DNA of 64,000 nt from Rhodopirellula sp. P2. GTDB lineage: Bacteria; Planctomycetota; Planctomycetia; Pirellulales; Pirellulaceae. Position numbers and translations under genes: made by a program. A model generated the notes under the pieces. It did no database searches. It had not been told where the DNA came from and worked only from the letters and a program-made list of their open reading frames with translations. The stretch lies in the NCBI RefSeq assembly GCF_028768465.1, contig NZ_CP118225.1, positions 3,205,001 through 3,269,000 of the forward strand, written 5' to 3'. Shown one piece after another: positions 19,552 through 29,700 of the stretch. The first letter of the stretch is position 1. Each line of letters opens with the position of its first letter.

Positions 19552-19977
19552 TCAACGCTCTTCCATTTCTTGGATGTACATACGCAGACGCGAAAGTTCA
19601 TCGGTGGTGCCTTTGAGCTTCAGCATGTTCTCGACTCGTTTGGTCAACTCGATTCGGTTGACGGGTTTGCTCAAGAAGTCATCGGTTCCGGCCTGGACGC
19701 CTCGTTCGATGTCCCCCAGTTCGCTGAGTGCCGTGACCATCAAGATCATGATGTTGCTGGTCTGGGGATCTTCTTTGAGCTGTTTGCAAACTTCAAACCC
19801 GCTCAGCTTGGGCATCATCACATCCAACAGGATCAAATCCGGCTGGAACGATGCCACTTTGGCCAGCGTGTCTTCCCCGTCCACCGCGGTTTCCAAATCG
19901 CATTCGATGTTGACCAAGTAGGCCTCCAGCAGTTCGCGGTTGGCAGTGTTGTCGTCAGCAATCAGGATCCGATGCAT
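19552..19977 (-). CDS. Single-domain response regulator (CheY-like receiver)
   Basis: 141 residues. The receiver domain has the acidic pair D8-D9, phospho-acceptor D52 (in LILLDVMMPK), T82 and K104 (FLSKP), so the phosphorylation site is complete. There is no output domain. The last 25 residues form a short predicted coiled coil (ELSRLRMYIQEMEER), which may mediate dimerisation or partner binding. No histidine kinase is adjacent, so the cognate sensor lies elsewhere. Confidence 0.9.
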   Translation of the reverse strand: MHRILIADDNTANRELLEAYLVNIECDLETAVDGEDTLAKVASFQPDLILLDVMMPKLSGFEVCKQLKEDPQTSNIMILMVTALSELGDIERGVQAGTDDFLSKPVNRIELTKRVENMLKLKGTTDELSRLRMYIQEMEER

Positions 19978-20043
19978 CCGAAGCGGCTTTCAATGGAAGG
20001 GGAGACAGGAGGGTTTCAAAGGGACCGAACCAGCGATGCCGGA

Positions 20044-21306
20044 TCAGGCAATGCTGGCGGGAGATTCAGCGGCGGCCGGAACGGGGAAGGCCTGCACCAT
20101 TTCGCGAATTTCGGTGCGGATGGTTTCGTGCAACGCAGCGTTGTCGGAATCAGACAATGCATTGTAAATCCATTGGCCGATCCGTTTCATCTCGTCGCCA
20201 CCCATTCCGCGGGTGGTCAGTGCAGGCGTTCCAATTCGGATCCCGGACGGATCCATCGGTTTTCGCTGGTCAAACGGGATCATATTCATGTTGACGGTGA
20301 TGCCGCAAGCATCGAGGACCGCTTCGGCTTTCTTGCCGCCCAGGTCCACGGCGGTGACGTCGACCAACATCAGGTGGTTGTCGGTTCCGCCACTGACCAA
20401 TCGCAGGCCACAGCTCATCAGGGTGTCCGCCAACGTTTTCGCGTTGTCCACCACGGCTTGTCCGTAGCTGGCGTATTCCTCGGTCATCGCTTCGGCGAAG
20501 CAGATTGCCTTGCCAGCGACCACGTGCATCAACGGGCCACCTTGGGTGCCGGGGAACACGTTGCGGTTGACCAATTTCAGGTGCTCTTGTTTGCACATGA
20601 TCAGACCACTGCGAGGCCCACGAAGCGTTTTGTGGGTCGTCGTGGTGACGTAGTCCGCGTAGGGCACGGGACTGTTGTGAATTTTCGCGGCGACCAAGCC
20701 GGCGTAGTGGGCCATGTCGACCATCAACTTCGCACCGACCTCATCGGCGATTTCTTTGAATCGATCGTGAGGGATTTCGCGTGGGTAGGCGCTCGCACCG
20801 GCGACGATCAGTTTCGGTTTGTGCTCGCGTGCCAGTTTGACGATTTGATCGAAGTCCAAGCGATGGTTGACTTCATCGACGCCGTAGTTGATGAAGTTGT
20901 AAAGTCGTCCGCTCATGTTCAGCTTCATGCCGTGCGTCAGGTGGCCGCCTTGGGCCAAATCCAATCCCAGCACGGTGTCGCCGACTTCAAGGCAGCTCAA
21001 ATACACAGCCGCGTTGGCCTGCGACCCGCTGTGGGGCTGGACGTTGGCGGCTTCGGCGCCGAACAGTTCCTTGGCCCGGTCGATCGCGATCGTTTCCACG
21101 ACGTCAACGTGCTCGCAACCACCGTAATAGCGGCGTCCGGGATAGCCCTCGGCGTATTTGTTGGTCAGGACGCTGCCGACGGCTTCCATGATCGCTGGGC
21201 TGGTGTAATTCTCGCTGGCGATCATTTCCAATCCGTCCTGCTGACGAATCGTTTCGGCTTGGATCGCATCCCAAATGGCGGGGTCTTGTGACTGAATGAA
21301 GCTCAT
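20044..21306 (-). CDS. glyA: Serine hydroxymethyltransferase
   Basis: 420 residues, a full-length SHMT. Interconverts serine plus tetrahydrofolate with glycine plus methylene-THF in the cytoplasm, using PLP. Diagnostic segments are [49 protein letters not shown] and the PLP-lysine motif [14 protein letters not shown]. The ATG at 21306 gives the expected N-terminus. It is divergent from the multihaem lipoprotein gene, with about 225 bases between the starts. Confidence 0.97.
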   Translation of the reverse strand: MSFIQSQDPAIWDAIQAETIRQQDGLEMIASENYTSPAIMEAVGSVLTNKYAEGYPGRRYYGGCEHVDVVETIAIDRAKELFGAEAANVQPHSGSQANAAVYLSCLEVGDTVLGLDLAQGGHLTHGMKLNMSGRLYNFINYGVDEVNHRLDFDQIVKLAREHKPKLIVAGASAYPREIPHDRFKEIADEVGAKLMVDMAHYAGLVAAKIHNSPVPYADYVTTTTHKTLRGPRSGLIMCKQEHLKLVNRNVFPGTQGGPLMHVVAGKAICFAEAMTEEYASYGQAVVDNAKTLADTLMSCGLRLVSGGTDNHLMLVDVTAVDLGGKKAEAVLDACGITVNMNMIPFDQRKPMDPSGIRIGTPALTTRGMGGDEMKRIGQWIYNALSDSDNAALHETIRTEIREMVQAFPVPAAAESPASIA

Positions 21307-21532
21307 GGCAGGTCAATTCGAAGCGTGTGGGGAAGAGGGCTCGTCGGGGCATTGTCGATTCCGAGTAAAAAACCGTCAATGACTGAAAAAAGTCACTGAA
21401 CGCGGCGAATTGACCGGTTTTCGCGTTCTGGGCTCCGATCCCGAAACAATCCCACCCCAGCCCGATGTCTTACAATCGAGGCGGGATTCTGCCCCGAGTG
21501 AATCGTGGCCTCCTGAAATGGCCCTCCAGCGA

Positions 21533-23689
21533 ATGAATCCTGATTCTGAATTTCGACACAAACCGATCCGTACAAGGACTGTCTTGCAATCAACGCCGCC
21601 TTACCGGGGAATGCTGTTGTGCGGGCTGATGCTCAGTCTCACATGGGCCGGATGCTCCCGGAAATCGCCTCCTTCGGAAATCGAGCCTTCTGCCAATTCA
21701 TCCGCCATTGATTCAAACGCGACAAAGCCAGGTGCCGGTCCGGTGACTTCCCCGGCGGAGTCAGAACCGGCTGGGACGGCGTCTGAAGCGGTCGAGGAGT
21801 CAGCATCGGCGATGACACCGAAGGTAGACCGTGGCACGGCAATGCTGCCGGACGCGGTCGGGTCGCAGGCCTGTGTCGCCTGTCATCCCAGTCGTGCCGA
21901 ATCGTTTTTCGAGACCACCCACGCGGATTCCTTGCGACTGGTGGACGCAAAGGTGGAACCCGAATTGCAATCGTTCTTTCACGAACCCAGTTCCCAGCGA
22001 ATGAAGGTCGTCCGTGATCGAGAACAGATTCGTCATCAGTCATGGCAAAACCTGCCGCAAACCGACTACGTGATGCCGCTGAGTGACCACCCAGTTGAAT
22101 TGGTGATGGGAAGCGGCACTTTCGCGAAGTCGTATTTGATCCGTGACGGGGACGCTCTGCTGCAGGCTCCGTTGTCGCACTACACCGAACAAGGCGAGTA
22201 CGACATGTCGCCCGGTTACGACTCGCCGTCCCACTTGGGGTTCTCTCGCCAAGTCACGGACGATTGCTTGTTCTGTCACGCGGGTTCATTGTCGCGGGTG
22301 GAAGGCAATCGAAATGTCTCGGTTTTGCATGAGCTGGCAATTGGCTGCGAGCGTTGTCATGGCGGTGGTCAACACCATGTTGATCTCGCCAACCAGTTGA
22401 CAGCCCATTCGACCGACGTGACGGATTTGGATGCGACCCATGATTGGGCGATCGTGCATCCCGATGAACTGGGGCGTGACTCGATGGAGTCGCTCTGTGC
22501 CCAGTGTCATTTGCAGGGCGATGTGCAGATGTTTGTCCGCGGTGCCGATTCATGGTCGTTTCATCCTGGGCAGGATTTGGCAGCGACACGATTGGTCTAC
22601 AACGTCGGACCGCCGGAAAAAGAGTCCGGTTCGGCCACGTTTGTGGGGCACTTCGGCCAGATGCACGCCAGCGAGTGCTACCTGGGATCCGAGAGTCTCA
22701 CCTGTGTCACCTGCCACGATCCGCACCAACGAGTCGATGATGCCAACCGCGAATCGATTCACCGAGAGCATTGCTTGTCTTGCCATGGCAACCTGGATTG
22801 TGGCGAGGAACTGAACCTCCGAATGACTACGAACGAAAACTCGTGTCACCAATGTCACATGCCTCGTTCCAAAACCGAGGTGCCTCACGTGTCGATCACC
22901 GATCACCGGATCGCAGTGCCGGGTGAAGCCACCGATATCGAGGCACCGGCCGAGAAGGTGACAGAAACTCCGGTCACTCAGCTGCCGGATGTGATCGCGT
23001 TGCTCGATCGATCCCCGGTCGACAGTTGGCAACGAGAATTGAATGAAGCCACCGCGATTGCGCAGTGGCTTTGGATGGGATCCAATCCAAGGTATGACAA
23101 CACGACCGTTTTTGACTTGGCAGCTCAGCGTTTACGCTCCGCGATTCAGACAGCAGAAACATCAAAGTCGGATTCCAATGTCGCACATGTGTCGTTGGTC
23201 GAGGCCAAAACAAGGTTGGCAAGTTTGCTGGACCGGGGCCTGTTGTTCCCCGCCAAGGATCGTTCTGAAGCGGATGTGAAACGTTTGCGGAAAGAAAGCC
23301 AAACGTTGATGCAGTGGGTGCTGTCGGAAGAGAAGCAGCCGACACCGGAACTTCAAGTCGCACTGGAAAGTCTGGCGAACGGGGCGGCCGCGGATGAGCG
23401 GCATCTGGAGGCGTATCACCTTTACCAGCGTCTGGTCAAGCTTCGTCGCAATCCATCGGATCACTACAACTTGGGGTTGGCGTGCGGAAAGCTGCGCCGG
23501 TTTGGCGAAGCCGAACAAGCCTTCGTGGAATCGATTCGGATCCAACCCACTTATCCACTGCCCTACGCCTCGCTGGCTCGCTTGTATCAAACGATCGATC
23601 CGCGAACGGCATCGAACTACATGCAGTTGTCTCAACGTTTGCGTTTGGTGCAACAAGGAAACGCGAACGTCGGGCGTGGCAGTCAGTAG
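21533..23689 (+). CDS. Multihaem cytochrome c lipoprotein with TPR C-terminus
   Basis: About 718 residues from ATG 21533. The frame is open back to 21410 and ATGs at 21518 and 21611 are alternatives. The hydrophobic stretch LLCGLMLSLTWAGC is a lipobox, so the protein should be lipid-anchored. At least seven CxxCH haem motifs follow: CVACH, CLFCH, CERCH, CAQCH, CVTCH, CLSCH and CHQCH. The His-rich surroundings resemble the cytochrome c554/NrfA-like multihaem group. The last 120 residues carry TPR-like repeats (HYNLGLACGKLRRFGEAEQAF, then a YPLPYASLARLYQTI unit). It probably transfers electrons in the periplasm; the partner is unknown. Confidence 0.85.
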   Translation: MNPDSEFRHKPIRTRTVLQSTPPYRGMLLCGLMLSLTWAGCSRKSPPSEIEPSANSSAIDSNATKPGAGPVTSPAESEPAGTASEAVEESASAMTPKVDRGTAMLPDAVGSQACVACHPSRAESFFETTHADSLRLVDAKVEPELQSFFHEPSSQRMKVVRDREQIRHQSWQNLPQTDYVMPLSDHPVELVMGSGTFAKSYLIRDGDALLQAPLSHYTEQGEYDMSPGYDSPSHLGFSRQVTDDCLFCHAGSLSRVEGNRNVSVLHELAIGCERCHGGGQHHVDLANQLTAHSTDVTDLDATHDWAIVHPDELGRDSMESLCAQCHLQGDVQMFVRGADSWSFHPGQDLAATRLVYNVGPPEKESGSATFVGHFGQMHASECYLGSESLTCVTCHDPHQRVDDANRESIHREHCLSCHGNLDCGEELNLRMTTNENSCHQCHMPRSKTEVPHVSITDHRIAVPGEATDIEAPAEKVTETPVTQLPDVIALLDRSPVDSWQRELNEATAIAQWLWMGSNPRYDNTTVFDLAAQRLRSAIQTAETSKSDSNVAHVSLVEAKTRLASLLDRGLLFPAKDRSEADVKRLRKESQTLMQWVLSEEKQPTPELQVALESLANGAAADERHLEAYHLYQRLVKLRRNPSDHYNLGLACGKLRRFGEAEQAFVESIRIQPTYPLPYASLARLYQTIDPRTASNYMQLSQRLRLVQQGNANVGRGSQ

Positions 23690-23724
23690 CCGTGGTCGTC
23701 AGGAGCCATGTGCGATGCGTTCGT

Positions 23725-24342
23725 TCAGGAGGTCGAGTGAATGGGCAACTGCTCGACTCGCAGTTTGGTTTCCAGTGATGCCAGCACGGCACACGCCGGA
23801 TCGACGATTCCGTGCGTGATCCAGTCCTGCAGACGGTCCTCGGCATCAACGGTGCAGGACTTCAGCAGCACCACCTCGCTTGCGTCACAGAATTTTGCGA
23901 TCCACATCGCGATGGAGTCCGTTGTGGTCGACCAGGTCTCCGGCAAAGGAGCATTCGAATCCGAGTGGTAAACCACTTCGGGACGCAAGAAATGGATCGT
24001 CGCGGAAGCGGGCTTCTTCGAATCACTGAAAGACGCCGCATAACGCAGCCAATCCTCTTCCGTCTCGAGTTTTTCGACCGACGGAAAACGACCGTCGGAT
24101 TCAAAGCTTGCTGCAAGATGACGCATCGAGTGTTCCAACATCGCGACGCACTGCCAGTGAACCGTTCGTGGATCGCCAGGCCGCAATCGGTCCCACTCAC
24201 GGACCGCATCGATCATCTGGCCGCCACCGATGATCAGGCAATCGTGGGCAGGTGCTTGGTTGCGGTGCCAATGATGAAAATCATCCAGCAGGTGGGGGCG
24301 GGTCAGCAGGCTGCCGCCCAGTTTGATCACACGGCGTTGCAT
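23725..24342 (-). CDS. Amino-acid kinase family protein, probably H4MPT/C1-linked
   Basis: 205 residues from ATG 24342. The N-terminus VIKLGGSLLTRP and the glycine loop LIIGGGQMIDAVREW are hallmarks of the aspartokinase/uridylate kinase fold. The size matches the small kinases found in the archaeal-like C1-transfer (tetrahydromethanopterin/methanofuran) gene clusters of methylotrophs and planctomycetes. Its start overlaps the end of the upstream gene, itself assigned to H4MPT-linked C1 metabolism, by 16 bases, which supports that role. The substrate, possibly a furan precursor of the methanofuran-like cofactor, is inference. Confidence 0.75.
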   Translation of the reverse strand: MQRRVIKLGGSLLTRPHLLDDFHHWHRNQAPAHDCLIIGGGQMIDAVREWDRLRPGDPRTVHWQCVAMLEHSMRHLAASFESDGRFPSVEKLETEEDWLRYAASFSDSKKPASATIHFLRPEVVYHSDSNAPLPETWSTTTDSIAMWIAKFCDASEVVLLKSCTVDAEDRLQDWITHGIVDPACAVLASLETKLRVEQLPIHSTS

Positions 24343-25472
24343 CGGACCTCTCGATGAGTGTCCAACCACAGTCGAGCGACGGCAAACGCGGGGGCCGATC
24401 GCGAAACCTCGGGGGTCAAGCGATCACGCAGGTCGATCGCGCTTCGTGCCGTTGTGGATTGAGTGACCAAGTCTTGCCCGTGTCCGCTGAGCAACAGCGT
24501 GATCTCTTCCTGGGAGTTGCCGCCGAACTGTGCGATTTGACGCTGCAAGCTAGCATCGATCTGTTTCTGGGCGGATTCGATGATTTGCTGGGAAACCGAA
24601 TCGGCTTGCACACTGGAAAGCTCGTTCGCGTCCCAGCCAACCATCTTTGCCAGGCGACGATGTGCCGATTGTCTGTCGCGAGGTCTGCCGTCGGCGGTGT
24701 CGTGGTCTTCAGTCTCGTTGTCTTCGGTGGACTCAGGTTGCTGCTTCAGGATCAAGCGCGCGTCATCGATGGTCGCAAAAAACTCGTTCATGACCGGGAC
24801 ATCGACTCCATCGATCATCAGCCTGTCGACCAAGGAACAAACCGGCGTTCGACGACAACCCACATAGACAAGCGAACCGTCACGAAGTCGCTGGTGATCG
24901 GTCTTGGCACCGGTGGCAACCTGTCCGTTTTGAATCGGGATGAGGTCGGTCGTGGTGGAACCCACGTCGATCAGGATTCCATTGGCTGCGACATGGCGTC
25001 CCGCCCAAGAAGCCAACGCATGCCAATTGGATGCCGCCAAAGCATCGACCTGATCGGAAGTCTGATCCTTTCCAATGAATTCGCCCGCGGTGGAGTAGAA
25101 TCCAAGGTCCGCAGCGGCATTGAATTGCTTTGCCGCTGATTGGACTTGATCCGCAATGTGCGTCACGCCGTGCTGACGGTCGGTGAAGCAATCGGCCAAC
25201 TCGCCCGTCATGGTGACCGCAATGCCCGCGATCAAATCCGCGTCGGCGCGGGCTTCCGCCAACAACGCTGCCCAGTCTGACAGCAGTTGTTCCGCGAGTG
25301 ACTCAGGTCGTTTCCACATGGGGAAAAAAGATTCCCACGCAGTTGCTTTCTCGGTTTGTTGGTTGATCAAGACCGACTTCAAGTTGGCCCCGCCGACATC
25401 GACGCCCAGCACGAACGGAGAACGCGTACCGGGTGAAGGTGAAGTCGGTGTTGCGGTCAAGGGCTTGTCCAT
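24327..25472 (-). CDS. H4MPT-linked C1-transfer pathway protein (hydantoinase/ASKHA-like)
   Basis: 381 residues. The N-terminus FVLGVDVGGANLKSVL and the later ILIDVGSTTTDLIPI are phosphate-binding loops of the ASKHA/hydantoinase A fold. The same architecture is known for the conserved unknown protein of bacterial tetrahydromethanopterin C1 clusters. The role is probably biosynthesis of the C1 cofactor. It overlaps the kinase downstream and the secreted propeller gene upstream (each by 16 bases), forming a compact leftward cluster that begins with mfd. Family assignment is from memory of motifs and context. Confidence 0.75.
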   Translation of the reverse strand: MDKPLTATPTSPSPGTRSPFVLGVDVGGANLKSVLINQQTEKATAWESFFPMWKRPESLAEQLLSDWAALLAEARADADLIAGIAVTMTGELADCFTDRQHGVTHIADQVQSAAKQFNAAADLGFYSTAGEFIGKDQTSDQVDALAASNWHALASWAGRHVAANGILIDVGSTTTDLIPIQNGQVATGAKTDHQRLRDGSLVYVGCRRTPVCSLVDRLMIDGVDVPVMNEFFATIDDARLILKQQPESTEDNETEDHDTADGRPRDRQSAHRRLAKMVGWDANELSSVQADSVSQQIIESAQKQIDASLQRQIAQFGGNSQEEITLLLSGHGQDLVTQSTTARSAIDLRDRLTPEVSRSAPAFAVARLWLDTHREVRCNAV

Positions 25473-26758
25473 CGAAAGGCGGTCAGGGAATCCAAAGCAC
25501 GAATCAAAATCAGCGGTTGGTCATTTTCGCTGGAGACTGCCAGATGAGCCCAACTGTCCTCGGCGACCTGTTGGGTATCCAGCACCGTGAACTCCTTGGG
25601 ATTCGCATCGATCAATCGCAGCTTGCCATCCGCACTGAGTGACAGAATACGGTTTTTGTTACGGACCATCGACCAGTACTTGCCGGCGGGCGGCGAGGTC
25701 CACTGAATCGAACCATCGGCGACTGACAAACAGGTGAAGCGTTCGTTCTTGAGGTGCAGGTAAACGTGATCATCGACCACGACGGGGGATGACATGTAGC
25801 CTTGCGTTTTCTGATTCCAGCGTTCGCCGGCATTCCAGGTTTTCTCCGCTGACTCGCCGCGTTGGATATCAAACAGTTGGCTCTTTCCGCTGTGGGCAGC
25901 CGTGAACACCGAGTCGCCGATCGCGAGCGGTGTCAAAATGTTCATGCCGCGAAAAGCTTCGATGGCTTCACGCCAGAGAACCTCGCCGGTGTCCAGTGAA
26001 ACGCCGCACAGTTCTTCGCGAGTTTGAACCAGCAATTGTTCTTGACCGGCGAGCGTTGCAATCGAAGGACTGCTGAATGCGCCGCGGGACATCATGTCTT
26101 CACCGCCCGAGAGAACCGTCCACAAGACTTCGCCGGATTCCAACGACAGCTTCGTCAGTCCCGCGCCGACTTGAACGTAGATCGCTCCGTTGTGAATCAG
26201 CGGCGAGCAGGCCGCACCAAATGGCTGCAAGGACGATCCGGTTTGAGCGGGGAAATCGATCTTCCAGCGTTCCTCGCCGGTTTCAGTGTCCAAGCAAACC
26301 AGGACATCTCGCATTCCCAGGACGACCAAGTAACCCGGCACGCACGCGGGAGTGGCCCGAATCCAGTCGCCGTTGGCGGCCGCAAAAAACGGCACCGACA
26401 TGGATCCTTCCCATTGTCGTTCCCAACGCAATTCGCCGGTGGCGACGTCGTAGGCGGTCACCCGTTCGGATTGTTTGTTCACGGTTTCGGTGGTGAACAC
26501 CAACCCGTCGACCATCACGGGGCCGCTGTAACTGGGGCCGAGAGGAACCGACCAAGCCTTCACAAGGTTTCCGGAAAGACGATCTGGCCAAGCGGTTGAC
26601 TGAGCGAGCGTGCCGTCTCGATTCGGGCCCCGCCATTGGTTCCAGCTACTCGATGCCAAGCGATCCGGTTCGGCTGAGTTGGCTGGCGTGAGCGTCCCGG
26701 CAGGGGCAAGACTGAAACAAAAAACTGCCAGCAACAGGCGGGAAGCTCGAAGACGCAT
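25457..26758 (-). CDS. Secreted PQQ-type beta-propeller protein
   Basis: About 433 residues from ATG 26758, chosen because it begins the signal peptide (MRLRASRLLLAVFCFSLAPA); the frame is open to 26827. The mature part repeats a WxxP/GExxW pattern, for example YDVATGELRWERQWEGS, LDTETGEERWKIDFPA, LSLESGEVLWTVLSGG, VSLDTGEVLWREAIEA and VADGSIQWTSPPAG, typical of PQQ-like/BamB propeller blades. No PQQ-ligand or haem motif is evident, so this is probably a scaffold or binding protein rather than a dehydrogenase. It lies 29 bases after mfd and overlaps the C1 protein gene. Confidence 0.82.
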   Translation of the reverse strand: MRLRASRLLLAVFCFSLAPAGTLTPANSAEPDRLASSSWNQWRGPNRDGTLAQSTAWPDRLSGNLVKAWSVPLGPSYSGPVMVDGLVFTTETVNKQSERVTAYDVATGELRWERQWEGSMSVPFFAAANGDWIRATPACVPGYLVVLGMRDVLVCLDTETGEERWKIDFPAQTGSSLQPFGAACSPLIHNGAIYVQVGAGLTKLSLESGEVLWTVLSGGEDMMSRGAFSSPSIATLAGQEQLLVQTREELCGVSLDTGEVLWREAIEAFRGMNILTPLAIGDSVFTAAHSGKSQLFDIQRGESAEKTWNAGERWNQKTQGYMSSPVVVDDHVYLHLKNERFTCLSVADGSIQWTSPPAGKYWSMVRNKNRILSLSADGKLRLIDANPKEFTVLDTQQVAEDSWAHLAVSSENDQPLILIRALDSLTAFRWTSP

Positions 26759-26787
26759 GTCAGGGTCCGATCGCGAAAGAGGAGGGG

Positions 26788-29700
26788 TCAACCAATCCAT
26801 AATGCAGCGCGGGCAAGTTGCAGCCACGCTTTGCCGGCCGGATCGGACATATCGTAGTCCTTGATTGGAATGTAGGCCTTTTGATGGTCGACGATGCGAA
26901 TCGGGATCGAGGCGTTCTTTGCCAGTTGATCCATCCGCGAACGGTTGGAGTACTGAAGCACGATGAAGCGATCGTTGGTGGTCAGCGAAACCAAGCCCCA
27001 GGAGGCTGCGTCGAGCCGCAATTCACACAATTCCAACATCCGAACCGCGGGGGGCGGTGGCGAGCCAAAGCGGTCTTCCAGTTCTTCTCGCAGGGCCTTC
27101 ACATCAGCCGCTTTCTCGATCCGAGTCATCCGCCGGTACAGATCGATTTTGTGCCGCAGGTTGGGCACGTAATCTTCCGGCAGATAAGCCTCGATCGGCA
27201 AATCGATGTCCACATCGGCTGACAACTTCGGCGGCAACTTCTGAGCTTGTCGGACCGCGTCTTCCAGCAGTTGACAGTACATTTCGTAACCCACCGCGGC
27301 GATGTGCCCGGATTGTTGGCTGCCCAGCAAATTGCCTGCCCCGCGAATTTCGAGGTCTCGCATCGAAATCGCAAAGCCCGCACCCATCTGGGAATACTCT
27401 TCGATCGCTCGCAAGCGTTTGCTGGCTTCTGGCGTCAATCGCTTGTTCGGCGACACCAGCAGGTAGCAGTACGCCTGGTGTTTGTACCGGCCAACACGTC
27501 CACGCAATTGGTGCAGGTCGCTCAGCCCGTAGCGATTGCCATCGTCGATGAACATGGTGTTGGCGTTGGGAATGTCCAATCCGCTTTCGATGATGGTCGT
27601 GGCCAGCAACATGTCGAACTTGTGATCGATGAAGTCGACCATGACTTGTTCCAGTGCACCTTCGACCATTTGGCCGTGGCCGATGCCAATTCGTAACTCC
27701 GGGACGATCGCTTTGATCCGAGCGGCCAAGTCATCCATGTCCCCGATGCGGTTGTGGACGAAGTACATCTGGCCGCCGCGGTTGAGTTCACGCACGATGG
27801 CGGAACGCAGCATCTTGTCGTCCCAGCGAGTCACCTTGGTCTCGACCGCCATCCGTTCGGCGGGAGGGGTTTCCAGATTGCTGATGTCGCGAACGCCGAC
27901 CAAAGCCATGTGCAGTGTTCGCGGAATGGGCGTTGCGGAAAGCGTCAGGACATCGACGTTGCTGTGCCGGGTCTTCAGGCGTTCTTTCACCGCCACGCCG
28001 AACCGTTGTTCTTCATCGATGACCACCAAGCCGAGGTTGTTGAATTCGACGTCTTTGCTGGCGACCCGGTGGGTTCCAATCACGATGTCCGCTTTGCCTC
28101 GCCGGATTTCCTTCACCGTTTCACGTTGTTCCGCCGGGGTGCAGAATCGGCTGAGTTTGCGGATTTCGACGGGGAATTCCGCCATCCGCTCGCGGAACGA
28201 TTGGTAGTGTTGTTCGGCCAGCACGGTCGTTGGAACCAGCACCGCGACTTGATAGCCGGACGAGACCGCTTTGAAAGCCGCTCGCATGGCGACTTCGGTT
28301 TTTCCGAATCCGACGTCGCCACAAATCAACCGGTCCATGGGCCGCGGCGTCTCCATGTCGACTTTCAAGGCTTCGATTGCCGACAATTGGTCCGGTGTTT
28401 CCAGGTATGGGAAGCTGGCGTCGAACTGACGTTGCCATTCGTTGTCCGGTGACATGGGGATGCCCAGACGCGTGGCACGTTTGGCTTGCAGTTCCAGCAG
28501 TTCGTCGGCCATGTCGGTGACCGCAGCTTCGGCTGCCTTCCGCTGGTTGGTCCAGCTGATGCCGCCGATTTTGGCCAGTTTGGGCCGGTTCTTGGTTCCC
28601 CCCACGTATCGCTGAACCAATTGAATTCGCGAGGCCGGGACATGGATCTTGGTCCCGCCGTCGAACTCGATGGTCAAGTGTTCTTGGTGCTGGCCGTTTT
28701 TCTCGATCGAGTTCAGCCCGCGGTACAACCCGATGCCGTGCGACAGGTGAATCACCAAGTCGCCGGGCGTGAGCTGCGTGAACGAATCGATCGGTTTGCC
28801 GCGCGTTCGTGTTTTGGCGCGACGCACGGGGCTGCGGTGGAATAGTTCGGCGCCGGTGAGCACCAGAATCTCAGCGTCGGTCAAACGGAAACCGCCACTG
28901 AGGTCAGCAACCGTCATGTGCAAGCGACCTTGTTTGGCCGCATCGGTGTCCTCGAGCAACTCGGTCAGCCGCTGTCCATCGGCGGGAGTGTCACCGACCA
29001 CGATGACCTCGTGCCCGGCCGCCACCGAATCCACTTTGGATTTCGTTTCGTCCAACGACGTTGCAAAGCTGTCCGCGCTGGCGGTGTGCATGTCGACAAC
29101 GTCCGTCGGGGCTCCTTCGGCCAGCGATGTTCCCGTGACGACTTTGTGGCTCTTCAGTTCCGAAAGCAGTTGCTTCATCGAAACGAAGCGTTCGGTCTTG
29201 GCGACTCGAGCGAGCAAGGCGTTGGACGATTGGTGGCAATCCGATGGATCGATCACCAGCACCACGGTGTCTTCGGGCAAGTAGTCGACGATCGTGGCTT
29301 CGGCGCCCACGCTGTCATCGACGATCAGGTCCAGCGGTTCGTCGTTGTTCTCTTCCTCTGCGAAAGGGCTTTTGACCGGTTGAGTTCCGATCGCGGCGAG
29401 TTCGACCTTGCTGAGCGTTTCGCTGCTTCGCTGAGTGGCCGCGTCGAAGCGACGGATGGATTCGATTTCATCGTCGAACCATTCGATTCGAATCGGCTGA
29501 GGTTGGTCCGGCGAATACACGTCGAGCAACCCGCCGCGGCTGGCAAATTCGCCCGGCACCTGGACCGCGGTCACCGCCGCGAAACCCGCCTCGGCGAGCC
29601 AACGCCGGATCACCTCCGGATCGACAATGTCACCGACCGCCAATTCGCGGGTCGCCTTTTCGAGACTCGTGACCGAAGGCACCCGCTGGATGGCGGCGCC

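Noticed and set aside
19570..21291. 573-residue rightward open frame across 19.6-21.3 kb
   Set aside because: It lies antisense to the response regulator and glyA, both unmistakable, and its His/Asp/Val-rich composition is typical of an antisense shadow.
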